From: Janthinobacterium sp. LM6
GTDB lineage: Bacteria > Pseudomonadota > Gammaproteobacteria > Burkholderiales > Burkholderiaceae_D
Reading direction: 5' to 3'
NCBI RefSeq assembly: GCF_002002885.1
Contig: NZ_CP019510.1
Span: forward strand, 2,232,001-2,296,000
Length of the DNA stretch: 64,000 bases
This document shows positions 9,159 through 17,559 of this stretch, piece after piece; the stretch's first letter is position 1, and each line of letters opens with the position of its first letter. Made by a program: the position numbers and the translations under genes. Under the pieces are notes generated by a model. The model saw only the letters and a program-made list of their open reading frames with translations. It was not told the DNA's origin and did not search any database.

Positions 9159-10259
9159 ATGTCCCAATTTTTAAAACATTATGAGCGGACCCGCATGAAA
9201 ACCAACTCCTCAGCGATAACACGCGTTGTCGACAAGAACATCCCCTACCTGTCTTCCGCCGTCGCCATCTGGCGCCCCCGCGCCGTGCTGCGCAGCTGGC
9301 CCGGCGTGGCCATCGCGCTGGTGATCGCCCTGTCGGCCACCTTTATTTCCAGCAATTACGGCGGCCCCCAGTTGCTGTACGCGCTGTTCTTCGGCCTGGC
9401 CTTCCACTTCCTCGCGTCCGACCCCACCTGCAAGCCCGGCATCGAGTTTTGCAGCAAGATTTTATTGCGCACGGGCGTGGCCCTGCTGGGTGCGCGCATC
9501 ACCTTCAACCAGATCGCTTCCGTGGGCGTGACGCCCCTGCTGATCGTCGTCGGCGGCCTGGTGGCGACTTTGGGCTTTGGCTACCTGCTGGCCAAATGGC
9601 TGAAACGCCCGATCACGGAAGGCATTCTGTCGGGCGGCTCCGTGGCCATCTGCGGCGCCTCGGCCGCGCTGGCCATCTCGGCCGTGTTGCCGCAAACCAA
9701 GGAAAACGAAAAGTTCACCTTGCTGACGGTGGTGGGCGTGACGTCGCTGTCGACCCTGGCCATGATCGTCTACCCGCTGCTGGTCAAGCTGCTGGGCTTT
9801 GACCCGACGGAAGCGGGTGTGTTCATCGGCGGCACGATTCATGACGTGGCGCAAGTGGTGGGCGCCGGCTATCTGGTCAGCAACCATACGGGCGACGTCG
9901 CCACCTTCGTGAAACTGACGCGCGTGGCGTGCCTCGTGCCCGTCGTGCTGGGCCTGTCGATCATGTTCAAGCGCAAGGACGGCAAGAGCGAAGTCGATGC
10001 GCCGCCGCTCGTGCCCTTCTTCCTGATCGGCTTTGTCTGGCTCGTCATTACCAACAGCCTGGGCCTGATCCCGCAGGAAGTGAATGGCTGGATCAACAAT
10101 GCCTCGCGCGCCTGCCTCGTCATCGCCATTGCCGCGCTGGGCGTGAAAACCTCGTTCCAGTCGCTGGCCTCGCTGGGCTGGCGTCCCGTGATCATGCTGG
10201 TGATGGAAACGGTGTGGATCGCCGCCTTCGTTGCCATCGCCGTCCTGCTGACGCGCTGA
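9159..10259 (+). CDS. YeiH-type putative sulfate exporter family protein
   Basis: A polytopic inner-membrane protein of the YeiH/UPF0324 family, called putative sulfate exporters. About ten hydrophobic segments are visible from residue 55 on. Conserved stretches include the GVALLGARITF and SGGSVAICGASAALAIS regions and a GGTIHDVAQVVGAGY segment. The start is uncertain: ATG 9159 (366 residues, GAG box), ATG 9195 (354 residues, nearer the usual family length) and ATG 9114 are in frame. A taurine-like box upstream and the nearby sulfonate island suggest a role in disposing of sulfite or sulfate released from taurine. The export role of the family is itself mostly predicted. Confidence 0.8.
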   Translation: MSQFLKHYERTRMKTNSSAITRVVDKNIPYLSSAVAIWRPRAVLRSWPGVAIALVIALSATFISSNYGGPQLLYALFFGLAFHFLASDPTCKPGIEFCSKILLRTGVALLGARITFNQIASVGVTPLLIVVGGLVATLGFGYLLAKWLKRPITEGILSGGSVAICGASAALAISAVLPQTKENEKFTLLTVVGVTSLSTLAMIVYPLLVKLLGFDPTEAGVFIGGTIHDVAQVVGAGYLVSNHTGDVATFVKLTRVACLVPVVLGLSIMFKRKDGKSEVDAPPLVPFFLIGFVWLVITNSLGLIPQEVNGWINNASRACLVIAIAALGVKTSFQSLASLGWRPVIMLVMETVWIAAFVAIAVLLTR

Positions 10260-10275
10260 GCGAACGGGGCCCGCC

Positions 10276-11625
10276 ATGAAAATCCTCGTCCTCGGCGCCG
10301 GCGTGGTCGGCACGGCATCGGCCTGGTACTTGCGCCAGGCGGGCCACGACGTGCGCGTGCTCGAGCGCCAGGCGGGCGCGGCGCAGGAAACCAGTTTTGC
10401 CAACGGCGGACAGATTTCCGTCTCGCATGCGGAACCGTGGGCCAATCCCGCCACCCTGCGCAAGGTCCTGAGCTGGCTGGGCAAGGACGACGCGCCGCTG
10501 CTGTTCCGTCCCCGCCTCGATCCGCTGCAATGGCAGTGGGCACTGCATTACCTGCGCGAATGCCTGCCATCGCGGGTGGCGCGCAATATGCGCCAGATCG
10601 TCGCCCTGGCCGAGTACAGCCGCCAGAGCCTGCAAGCCTTGCGGCGCGAGACGGGCATTGCCTATGATCACCTCGAGCGGGGCATTCTGCATTTTTATAC
10701 GGACCAGCAGGAGTTTGACAAATCGCAAGCGGGCGCCGCGCTCCTGCGCGCACTGGGCTGCCCGCGCAACACCGTCAGCGCCGATGAAGTGATACGGCTG
10801 GAGCCGGCCCTGGCCCATGCCCGCCGGCAGATCGTCGGCGGCGACTTCACGGCCAGCGACGAGTCTGGCGACGTGCACTTGTTTACCACGGCGCTGGCCG
10901 CCCGCGCCGCCGCTGCCGGCGTGGATTTCCAGTACGGCACCACGGTGACGCGGCTGCTGGCGGACGGCGAGCACATCACGGGCGTGGAATGCATCGATGC
11001 GCAGGGCCGCCACCGCCTGGAATACGCGGACGCCGTGGTGGTGGCCATGGGCAGCTTTTCCGCACCCCTGCTGCAGCCGCTGGGCATCCGCCTGATGTTG
11101 TATCCGGGCAAAGGTTATTCCGCCACGTATCCGATCATCGACCCCGTCAGTGCACCGAGCGTATCGCTGACGGACGACGGCCACAAGCTGGTGTTTTCGC
11201 GCCTGGGCGAGCGCCTGCGCGTGGCGGGCACGTGCGAGCTGAACGGCTACACGCGCGAACTCAATCCCGTGCGCTGCGCCGCCATCACGCGCCGCGTGCA
11301 GGCCCTGTTTCCCCACGCCTGCGATTACGGCGCCCCCTTCTATTGGGCCGGCTTGCGCCCCCTGACGCCGTCGAACGTGCCGTATATCGGCGCCACGCGC
11401 TACCGCCAGCTGTTCCTCAATACGGGCCACGGCACCCTGGGCTGGACCATGGGCTGCGGCGCGGGCAGGGCGATCGCCGACCTCGTGTCGGGACGGCGGC
11501 CCGACGTCGATTTTGCGTTTTGCGGGCAACGCTTGGCACCGCAGTCTGCGGCAGAGGAGTTCCGGGGTCAGACCCGCCGGGGGAATATGCCCCAATGGGG
11601 CACATTCCGATCCCGGAAGGACTGA
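10276..11625 (+). CDS. dadA: D-amino acid dehydrogenase, DadA-like
   Basis: A 449-residue FAD-dependent oxidoreductase of the DAO fold. The N-terminal dinucleotide motif ILVLGAGVVGTASAWYL is followed by the DadA-typical FANGGQISVSHAEPWANP. The C-terminal FAD region has GLRPLTPSNVPYIGATRY and NTGHGTLGWTMGCGAGRAIADL. DadA oxidises D-amino acids, chiefly D-alanine, at the inner membrane. The last 20 or so codons are supplied by a GGGGTCAG...CTGACCCC repeat that also provides the stop, so the C-terminal tail is probably not functional. It lies 17 bases after the YeiH gene and 29 before thiG. A ThiO-like glycine oxidase role is conceivable from the thiG neighbour but not favoured by the sequence. 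Confidence 0.85.
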   Translation: MKILVLGAGVVGTASAWYLRQAGHDVRVLERQAGAAQETSFANGGQISVSHAEPWANPATLRKVLSWLGKDDAPLLFRPRLDPLQWQWALHYLRECLPSRVARNMRQIVALAEYSRQSLQALRRETGIAYDHLERGILHFYTDQQEFDKSQAGAALLRALGCPRNTVSADEVIRLEPALAHARRQIVGGDFTASDESGDVHLFTTALAARAAAAGVDFQYGTTVTRLLADGEHITGVECIDAQGRHRLEYADAVVVAMGSFSAPLLQPLGIRLMLYPGKGYSATYPIIDPVSAPSVSLTDDGHKLVFSRLGERLRVAGTCELNGYTRELNPVRCAAITRRVQALFPHACDYGAPFYWAGLRPLTPSNVPYIGATRYRQLFLNTGHGTLGWTMGCGAGRAIADLVSGRRPDVDFAFCGQRLAPQSAAEEFRGQTRRGNMPQWGTFRSRKD

Positions 11626-11629
11626 CCCC
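11564..11629. repeat. Dispersed palindromic element, copy A
   Basis: Outer arms GGGGTCAG (11564-11571) and CTGACCCC (11622-11629) enclose an inner palindrome around GCCCCAATGGGGC. The element overlaps the 3' end of the dadA-like gene and provides its stop codon. Related copies lie at 15628, 27047, 42979 and 51428. Confidence 0.8.
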
Positions 11630-11654
11630 AGCTTTAACTTAGGAGAGCACCACG

Positions 11655-12470
11655 ATGAGAGACGACGCCACCCCCAGCCATACCCCCGGCGGCCTGACCC
11701 TGGCCGGCACCACGTACCGGTCGCGCCTGCTGGTGGGCACCGGTAAATACAAGGATTTCGAGGAAACGCGCCTGGCCATCGAGGAGAGCGGCGCCGAAAT
11801 CGTCACCGTGACCATCCGCAGGGTGAATATCGGCCAGGAAAAGGGCGAGCCGAACTTGCTCGACTTCATCCCGCCGTCGAAATACACGATTTTGCCCAAC
11901 ACGGGCGGCTGCTACAACGCGCGCGACGCCGTCTACACCCTGCAACTGGCGCGCGAGCTGCTGGGCGGCCACCAGTTGTGCAAGCTGGAAGTGCTGGGCG
12001 ACGAAAAGACCCTGTTCCCGAACATGCCGGAAACCTTGAAGGCGGCGGAGCAGCTGGTGAAGGATGGCTTCCAGGTGATGGTGTATTGCAGCGATGACCC
12101 CATCCAGGCGCGCATGCTGGAAGACATCGGCTGCATCGCCGTCATGCCGCTGGCGTCACTGATCGGCTCGGGCATGGGCATTTTGAATCCTTGGAATCTG
12201 TCGCTGATCATCGAGCAAGCCAAGGTGCCCGTGCTGGTCGACGCCGGCGTGGGCACGGCGTCGGACGCGGCCATCGCCATGGAACTCGGTTGCGACGGCA
12301 TTTTGATGAATACCGCCATCGCGGCGGCGCGCGAGCCGATCCGCATGGCGCGCGCCATGAAACTGGCAGTGCAGGGCGGACGCGAGGCCTATCTGGCCGG
12401 ACGCATGCCCCGGAGAGCGGGCGTCATGAGCGCTTCGCCCTCGTCACCCATGGCCGGGCTGATCGCCTGA
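11655..12470 (+). CDS. thiG: Thiazole synthase
   Basis: A 271-residue ThiG, a TIM-barrel enzyme that forms the thiazole phosphate of thiamine from 1-deoxyxylulose 5-phosphate, dehydroglycine and ThiS thiocarboxylate. Family stretches are clear: [20 protein letters not shown] near residue 28, [31 protein letters not shown], the [19 protein letters not shown] region, and [20 protein letters not shown]. ThiS, ThiE and a typical ThiO are not in the window. TPP is the cofactor of Xsc nearby, but linkage of the two is only an observation. A good AGGAG box precedes the start. Confidence 0.95.
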   Translation: MRDDATPSHTPGGLTLAGTTYRSRLLVGTGKYKDFEETRLAIEESGAEIVTVTIRRVNIGQEKGEPNLLDFIPPSKYTILPNTGGCYNARDAVYTLQLARELLGGHQLCKLEVLGDEKTLFPNMPETLKAAEQLVKDGFQVMVYCSDDPIQARMLEDIGCIAVMPLASLIGSGMGILNPWNLSLIIEQAKVPVLVDAGVGTASDAAIAMELGCDGILMNTAIAAAREPIRMARAMKLAVQGGREAYLAGRMPRRAGVMSASPSSPMAGLIA

Positions 12471-12552
12471 GTGGCCGCATTGACCGCAGTTTGCAGCACC
12501 GTAGTTGATATCGTTTCAAGCGTTTATAAAAACCACAATACCTGGAGATGAC

Positions 12553-13563
12553 ATGAAACACACACTCGTAGCGGCAGCCATCCTGGCCTCCTTCTTCGCC
12601 GGCAACGCCAGCGCCCAATCGTCCGTCACCGTGTACGGCTTGCTCGACGCGGGCCTGACCTCCGAACACGGCGGCGCGGACGGTTCCGTCACCAAGCTGG
12701 CCACCGGCGTGCAGTCGGGCAGCCGCATCGGCTTCAAGGGCACGGAAGACCTGGGCAACAATCTGAAAGCCAATTTCCTGCTGGAAAATGGCCTCGACGT
12801 GGATACGGGCGCCAACCGCCAGGGCGCCTTGTTCGGGCGCAAGGCTTACGTGGGCCTGTCGGGCGGCTTCGGCGCCGTGAACCTGGGCTTGCAGCACAAT
12901 CCGCTGTTCACCGCGCTGGACAATATCGACCCCTTCGAGACGGGCATGACGGGCGCCTCGATCAACCTGATGAGCGTGGCCAGCCTGCGCACGAAAAATT
13001 CCATCATGTACGAGACGCCGAAGGTGAACGGTTTGTCGGCCGCCATCATGTATGGTTTGGGCGAAAAGCCGGACAGCAACACCCTGGGCCGCACCATCGA
13101 CTTTTCCATCGATTACGCCAACGGCCCGCTCGTGCTGACCCTGGCCCACGACAACCGCAAGGACACGCCGCTGAACACGGCGAAAGTCACCTTGCTGGGC
13201 GGCACCTACGACTTCGGTCCCGCCAAGCTGCACGCCGCGTATGAGACGGACAAGGATGATGCGGGCACGGATTTCCGCAACGTCATGCTGGGCGCCTCGG
13301 CCCCCGTGGGCGCGGCCGGCAGCGTGATGGCTTCGTACATCCGCAAGGATGACCGCACGAATGCGCGCCGCGGCGGGCGCCAGCTGGCCATCGGCTACAC
13401 GTATGCCTTGTCCAAGCGCACGAATCTGTACACCTCGTACGGCCGCATCAGCAACGATGGCGCTGGCACCAACTTCGTCGGCGATGCATCGAGCGGCGGC
13501 AGCGTGCCCTTGCCTGGGCATAACTCGAGCGCCTTCACGGCCGGCATGCGCCTGAAGTTCTAA
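12553..13563 (+). CDS. Gram-negative porin (Burkholderiales type)
   Basis: A 336-residue outer-membrane beta-barrel porin. Residues 1-20 are a signal peptide ending at ASA, and the mature part begins QSSVTVYGLLDAGL, the hallmark of betaproteobacterial general porins. Further marks are GSRIGFKGTEDLGNNLKANF, the SGGFGAVNLGLQ strand and a C-terminal aromatic strand ending in KF. The start at 12553 was chosen from the signal peptide and a TGGAGA box. Its position just before xsc1 would fit uptake of sulfonates or other anions, but nothing in the sequence fixes the substrate. Confidence 0.92.
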   Translation: MKHTLVAAAILASFFAGNASAQSSVTVYGLLDAGLTSEHGGADGSVTKLATGVQSGSRIGFKGTEDLGNNLKANFLLENGLDVDTGANRQGALFGRKAYVGLSGGFGAVNLGLQHNPLFTALDNIDPFETGMTGASINLMSVASLRTKNSIMYETPKVNGLSAAIMYGLGEKPDSNTLGRTIDFSIDYANGPLVLTLAHDNRKDTPLNTAKVTLLGGTYDFGPAKLHAAYETDKDDAGTDFRNVMLGASAPVGAAGSVMASYIRKDDRTNARRGGRQLAIGYTYALSKRTNLYTSYGRISNDGAGTNFVGDASSGGSVPLPGHNSSAFTAGMRLKF

Positions 13564-13583
13564 GCACGACGGCGCAGCGAGGG

Positions 13584-13624
13584 ATGGCGGCTTGTCTGTT
13601 GCGGATAAGCCGCCATTGTTGTTT
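13584..13624 (+). terminator. Terminator of porin gene
   Basis: A perfect 10-bp stem ATGGCGGCTT/AAGCCGCCAT with a 13-base loop is followed by TGTTGTTT. Confidence 0.7.
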
Positions 13625-13647
13625 CAGGAGTGGGGCAAAGTCACGGA

Positions 13648-13767
13648 TTCCGGATTCAGGAATGAAACAGTCCGATTTTTCATGAAATTTCATTGACAGC
13701 GCATTTCGCAACCGTTAAATTGAATACGTATTTCAAATATCGGAACAAAATATACCGATTTTTCATA
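13648..13767 (+). promoter_or_regulatory. xsc1 promoter with two taurine-type boxes
   Basis: The core promoter is TTGACA (13693-13698), a 17-base spacer and TAAATT (13716-13721). An upstream box ends in CCGATTTTTCAT at 13672, 21 bases before the -35. A downstream palindrome (13731-13767) has arms TTTCAAATATCGG and CCGATTTTTCATA around an 11-base centre that begins AACAAAATATA. Core, boxes and spacing recur at xsc2, and in part at tauX. The likely binder is the IclR regulator of the island, by inference. Confidence 0.75.
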
Positions 13768-13788
13768 AAACCGTAAGGAGACTGAGCC

Positions 13789-15603
13789 ATGACCGATTTG
13801 TCCGACCAAAAAGCCGCCGCCGCTGCCATTCCAGTAGGCCCGCAAAAGATGACGCCTTCCGAAGCGTTCGTGGAAACCCTGGCCGCCAACGGCGTGACCG
13901 ACATGTTCGGCATCATGGGCTCGGCCTTCATGGACCCGATGGATATCTTCGCGCCCGCCGGCATCCGTTTGATTCCCGTCGTGCACGAACAGGGCGCCGG
14001 CCACATGGCCGACGGCTATGCCCGCGTCTCGGGCCGCCATGGCGTGGTCATCGGCCAGAACGGCCCCGGCATCAGCAATTGCGTCACGGCCATCGCCGCC
14101 GCCTACTGGGCCCACACCCCGGTCGTCATCATCACGCCGGAAACGGGCACGATGAGCATGGGCCTGGGCGGCTTCCAGGAAGCGAACCAGTTGCCCATGT
14201 TCGAGGAATTTACGAAATATCAAGGTCACGTCACCAATCCCGCTCGCATGGCGGAATTCACGGGCCGCTGCTTCGACCGCGCCATGTCGGAAATGGGCCC
14301 GACGCAATTGAACATCCCGCGCGATTATTTCTATGGCGAAATCAAGGCCGAGATCCCGAAACCGAACCGCCTGGACCGCGGCGCCGGCGGCGAACAAAGC
14401 CTGAACGATGCGGCCGAATTGCTGGCCAAGGCCAAGTTCCCCGTCATCATCTCGGGCGGCGGCGTCGTCATGGGCGAAGCGATCGAGGAATGCAAGGCCC
14501 TGGCCGAGCGCCTCGGCGCGCCCGTCGTCAACAGCTATCTGCATAACGACTCGTTCCCCGCCAGCCACCCGCTGTGGTGCGGTCCGCTCGGCTACCAGGG
14601 TTCCAAGGCGGCGATGAAACTGATCGCCCAGGCCGACGTCGTCGTCGCCCTCGGTTCGCGCCTGGGACCGTTCGGCACCCTGCCGCAGCACGGCATGGAT
14701 TACTGGCCGAAAAACGCCAAGATCATCCAGATCGACGCGGACAACAAGATGCTGGGCCTGGTGAAAAAGATTTCGGTGGGCATCTGCGGCGACGCCAAGG
14801 CGGCCGCCAAAGCCATCCTGTCCCGCCTGGATGGCAAGACGCTCGATTGCGACGCCACGCGCGACGCGCGCTATGCCACCGTGCAGGCCGAGAAGGCCGC
14901 GTGGGAAGAGGAATTGACCAACTGGACGCACGAAAAGGATGCGTACAGCCTGGACATGATCGAAGAGCAAAAGAAAGAGCCGGGCAACTATCTGCACCCG
15001 CGCCAGGTGCTGCGTGAGCTGGAAAAAGCCATGCCGGAAGACGTGATGGTGTCGACCGACATCGGCAACATCAACTCGGTGGCGAACAGTTATTTGCGCT
15101 TCGAAAAGCCGCGCAGCTTCTTTGCGGCAATGAGCTTTGGCAACTGCGGCTACGCGTTTCCGACGATTATCGGCGCGAAAGTTGCCGCGCCGCACCGTCC
15201 GGCCGTGTCGTATGCGGGCGACGGCGCCTGGGGCATGAGCCTGATGGAAACGATGACCTGCGTGCGCCACAACATTCCCGTGACGGCCGTGGTGTTCCAC
15301 AACCGCCAGTGGGGCGCGGAAAAGAAGAACCAGGTGGATTTCTACAACCGCCGCTTCGTCGCCGGCGAGCTCGACAACCAGAGCTTTGCCGAGATTGCGC
15401 GGGCCATGGGCGCCGAAGGCATCACGGTCGACAAGCTGGAAGACGTGGGCCCGGCCCTGAAAAAGGCGATCGACATGCAGATGAATGAAGGCAAGACCAC
15501 CATCATCGAAATCATGTGCACGCGCGAGTTGGGCGACCCGTTCCGCCGCGATGCGCTGAGCAAACCAATTCGTCATCTGGATAAGTATAAAGACTACGTC
15601 TGA
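13789..15603 (+). CDS. xsc: Sulfoacetaldehyde acetyltransferase, copy 1
   Basis: A 604-residue ThDP-dependent enzyme of the acetolactate synthase-like family. Xsc converts sulfoacetaldehyde and phosphate to acetyl phosphate and sulfite in the cytoplasm, the desulfonation step of taurine, isethionate and sulfolactate breakdown. Marks seen are the N-terminal MTPSEAFVETLAANGV, the HEQGAGHMADGYAR segment with the catalytic glutamate, and the ThDP-binding region GDGAWGMSLMETMTCVRH. The protein differs from copy 2 (25205-27022) mainly at the N-terminus and at two or so internal residues, while codons differ silently in blocks. It has its own strong regulated promoter. Downstream, a palindromic element and a terminator separate it from pta. 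Confidence 0.96.
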   Translation: MTDLSDQKAAAAAIPVGPQKMTPSEAFVETLAANGVTDMFGIMGSAFMDPMDIFAPAGIRLIPVVHEQGAGHMADGYARVSGRHGVVIGQNGPGISNCVTAIAAAYWAHTPVVIITPETGTMSMGLGGFQEANQLPMFEEFTKYQGHVTNPARMAEFTGRCFDRAMSEMGPTQLNIPRDYFYGEIKAEIPKPNRLDRGAGGEQSLNDAAELLAKAKFPVIISGGGVVMGEAIEECKALAERLGAPVVNSYLHNDSFPASHPLWCGPLGYQGSKAAMKLIAQADVVVALGSRLGPFGTLPQHGMDYWPKNAKIIQIDADNKMLGLVKKISVGICGDAKAAAKAILSRLDGKTLDCDATRDARYATVQAEKAAWEEELTNWTHEKDAYSLDMIEEQKKEPGNYLHPRQVLRELEKAMPEDVMVSTDIGNINSVANSYLRFEKPRSFFAAMSFGNCGYAFPTIIGAKVAAPHRPAVSYAGDGAWGMSLMETMTCVRHNIPVTAVVFHNRQWGAEKKNQVDFYNRRFVAGELDNQSFAEIARAMGAEGITVDKLEDVGPALKKAIDMQMNEGKTTIIEIMCTRELGDPFRRDALSKPIRHLDKYKDYV

Positions 15604-15627
15604 TTGCTGAGCCAGCGGCAAAAAGCT

Positions 15628-15654
15628 GGGGTCAGACCCGCCGGGTCTGACCCC
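15628..15654. repeat. Dispersed palindromic element, copy B (short form)
   Basis: A perfect 12-bp inverted repeat GGGGTCAGACCC/GGGTCTGACCCC with a 3-base loop, 24 bases after the xsc1 stop. The preceding bases, from the stop through AAAAAGCTGGGG, are the same as those before copy C after xsc2, so B looks like an internally deleted form of C. Confidence 0.8.
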
Positions 15655-15731
15655 GGAACTTGGCGCCAGTCCGGCGGCATCCGACACCACCCTGACCGAT
15701 CCTTGTATGACCCCGGCTCGCCGGGTTTTAT

Positions 15732-15777
15732 GTGCCGGAACCATCTTCATGCTTGCGTGGTTCCGGCACTTTTTTTT
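15732..15777 (+). terminator. Strong terminator between xsc1 and pta
   Basis: A perfect 12-bp stem GTGCCGGAACCA/TGGTTCCGGCAC with a 14-base loop is followed by eight T residues. A smaller hairpin, CCCGGC/GCCGGG with TTTT, lies just before it (15712-15729). The pta start codon is only 18 bases after the T run, so no complete promoter fits between. Confidence 0.85.
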
Positions 15778-15794
15778 ACCGAATTGGAGTCGCC

Positions 15795-16796
15795 ATGAAA
15801 GCCCTGCACCGCATCATCGAGCAAGCCCGCACCGTGCCGAAAAACATCGTCTTGTGCGAGGGCGACGACGTGCGCGTGCTGCAGGCGGCCGCGCGGGCGG
15901 CAAGCGAAGGCCTGGCGCACATCACCCTCGTCGGCAAGCCGGCCGCCATCCTGGCCCTGGCGCATGAACACGGGCTGGATCTCGATGCCGTGCGCTTGGT
16001 CGACCCGGCAACGTCCGACGAGTCGGAACACTATGCCCAGCAATTGTTTGTGCTGCGTCAAGCCAAGGGCATGACGGTGGAGCAGGCGCGCATCGCCGTG
16101 CAAGACCCGTTGTGCTACGCCAACCTGATGGTGCGCCTGGGCGACGCCGACGGCTGCGTGGCGGGAGCCGTGCACACGACGGCCGACGTGGTGCGCAGCG
16201 CCATCCAGATCATCGGCGTCGACCCTGCCTTCAAGCTGGTGTCGAGCTTTTTCCTGATGATGCTGTGCGAACCGTTTCACAGCCTGAAGGGCGGTTTCAT
16301 CTTTTCCGACTGCGCCCTGGTGGTGGACCCGAAGGCCGAGGAGCTGGCCGACATCGCCATGGCCGCCGCCGACAGCGCGCAAGCCTTGCTGATGGAAGAA
16401 CCGAGGGTCGCCATGCTGTCGTTTTCCACCAGCGGCAGCGCCCACCACGCGGCCGTCGACAAGGTGCATGCGGCCACGGACCGGGTCAAGGCCCAGCGTC
16501 CGCTGCTGGCCATCGATGGCGACGTGCAGCTCGACGCGGCCATCGTGGCCGAGATTTCGCAGAGAAAAGTCAAGGATTCCGTCGTCAACGGCCGCGCGAA
16601 TGTGCTGGTGTTCCCGAACCTCGATGCGGGCAATATCGGCTACAAGCTGGCCGAGCGCATGGGCGGCGCCGTCGCCATCGGTCCTTTGCTGCAAGGCTTG
16701 AACAAGCCCGCCAACGACTTGTCGCGCGGCTGCTGTGCCGACGACGTGTATAACGTGATTGCCGTGACGGCCGTGCAGGCCCAGGGTGGGCGCTGA
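15795..16796 (+). CDS. pta: Phosphate acetyltransferase
   Basis: A 333-residue short-form Pta that turns acetyl phosphate from Xsc into acetyl-CoA, feeding sulfonate carbon to central metabolism. Family features are the CEGDDVRVLQAA start, NLMVRLGDADGCVAGAVHTTADVVRSA region, FSTSGSAHHAAVDKV, and the C-terminal FPNLDAGNIGYKLAERMGGA. Pta of this size lacks the N-terminal regulatory domain of the long E. coli type. The start at 15795 has a TTGGAG box. Its transcript must pass the terminator at 15732-15777. The tauE-like start overlaps its end. Confidence 0.93.
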   Translation: MKALHRIIEQARTVPKNIVLCEGDDVRVLQAAARAASEGLAHITLVGKPAAILALAHEHGLDLDAVRLVDPATSDESEHYAQQLFVLRQAKGMTVEQARIAVQDPLCYANLMVRLGDADGCVAGAVHTTADVVRSAIQIIGVDPAFKLVSSFFLMMLCEPFHSLKGGFIFSDCALVVDPKAEELADIAMAAADSAQALLMEEPRVAMLSFSTSGSAHHAAVDKVHAATDRVKAQRPLLAIDGDVQLDAAIVAEISQRKVKDSVVNGRANVLVFPNLDAGNIGYKLAERMGGAVAIGPLLQGLNKPANDLSRGCCADDVYNVIAVTAVQAQGGR

Positions 16797-17559
16797 GTTG
16801 TTCAGCCTGCCCGTGCTGGCGCTGCTGGGCGTAGTGGCGGCGGGCACGTATTTCCAGACCGTCACGGGTTTCGGGCTGGGCATGATCGTCATGGGCGTGG
16901 CCAGCGGCCTCGGCTTGGCGCCCGTGCCCGCGCTGGCGGCTCTCGTCAGTTTGTTGTCCCTGGCCAATTGTCTCGTGGCCTTGCCGGGCGCCCTGCACCA
17001 TCTGGACTGGCGCGCCATCCGCGCGGCCAGCATCGGCTTGCTGCCGGCCATGGCGGCCGGCGTGTTGTTATTGGGATATCTGGACCAGGCGTATGCGCCC
17101 ATGCTGAAACTGTTGCTGGGCGCGGCCATCGTGTATGGCGGCGTCAGCATCCTGCTGCAGGCGCCGCCGGGACCGGGCGCGGCCGATAAACGCAGCTTTT
17201 TCATCAGCGGCGTGTGCGGCGGCCTGTTCTCGGGCCTGTTTTCGCTGGCGGGACCGCCGCTCGTGTATCAGTTTTACCGCCAGGAAATGAGTTTAAAGAC
17301 CATCCGCTACAGCCTGATCTTTTTGTTCGCCATCAGCGCGGGTGGGCGTTCGCTGATGGCGGGCAGCCAGGGCCAACTCGATGCGAAAGTGTTACTTTTA
17401 TGCATGCTGGCCCTGCCCGTCGGCGTGCTGGCCACCATGGCAGGCAAGCGCTACCCGCCGCCGATCGCCCAGCGCGGCATGCGCCGCATCGCGTTTGCCG
17501 TGCTGACCGCCATCGGCCTGTCGCTGATGGCGGCGGCCGTGCCGCAACTGCTGCGCTAG
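16786..17559 (+). CDS. tauE: TauE/SafE family sulfite exporter
   Basis: A membrane protein of 257 residues with about eight hydrophobic segments, of the TauE/SafE family (formerly DUF81). The marks are the duplicated half-motifs, TVTGFGLGMIVMGVASGLGL near the N-terminus and SGLFSLAGPPLVYQFYRQE in the middle. Members next to xsc and pta are proposed to export sulfite or sulfoacetate across the inner membrane. The start is uncertain: GTG at 16786 overlaps pta by 11 bases, and TTG at 16798 lies just after the pta stop. Overlap indicates co-expression with pta. It converges with rtcB, the two stops overlapping. Confidence 0.85.
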   Translation: MGAELFSLPVLALLGVVAAGTYFQTVTGFGLGMIVMGVASGLGLAPVPALAALVSLLSLANCLVALPGALHHLDWRAIRAASIGLLPAMAAGVLLLGYLDQAYAPMLKLLLGAAIVYGGVSILLQAPPGPGAADKRSFFISGVCGGLFSGLFSLAGPPLVYQFYRQEMSLKTIRYSLIFLFAISAGGRSLMAGSQGQLDAKVLLLCMLALPVGVLATMAGKRYPPPIAQRGMRRIAFAVLTAIGLSLMAAAVPQLLR

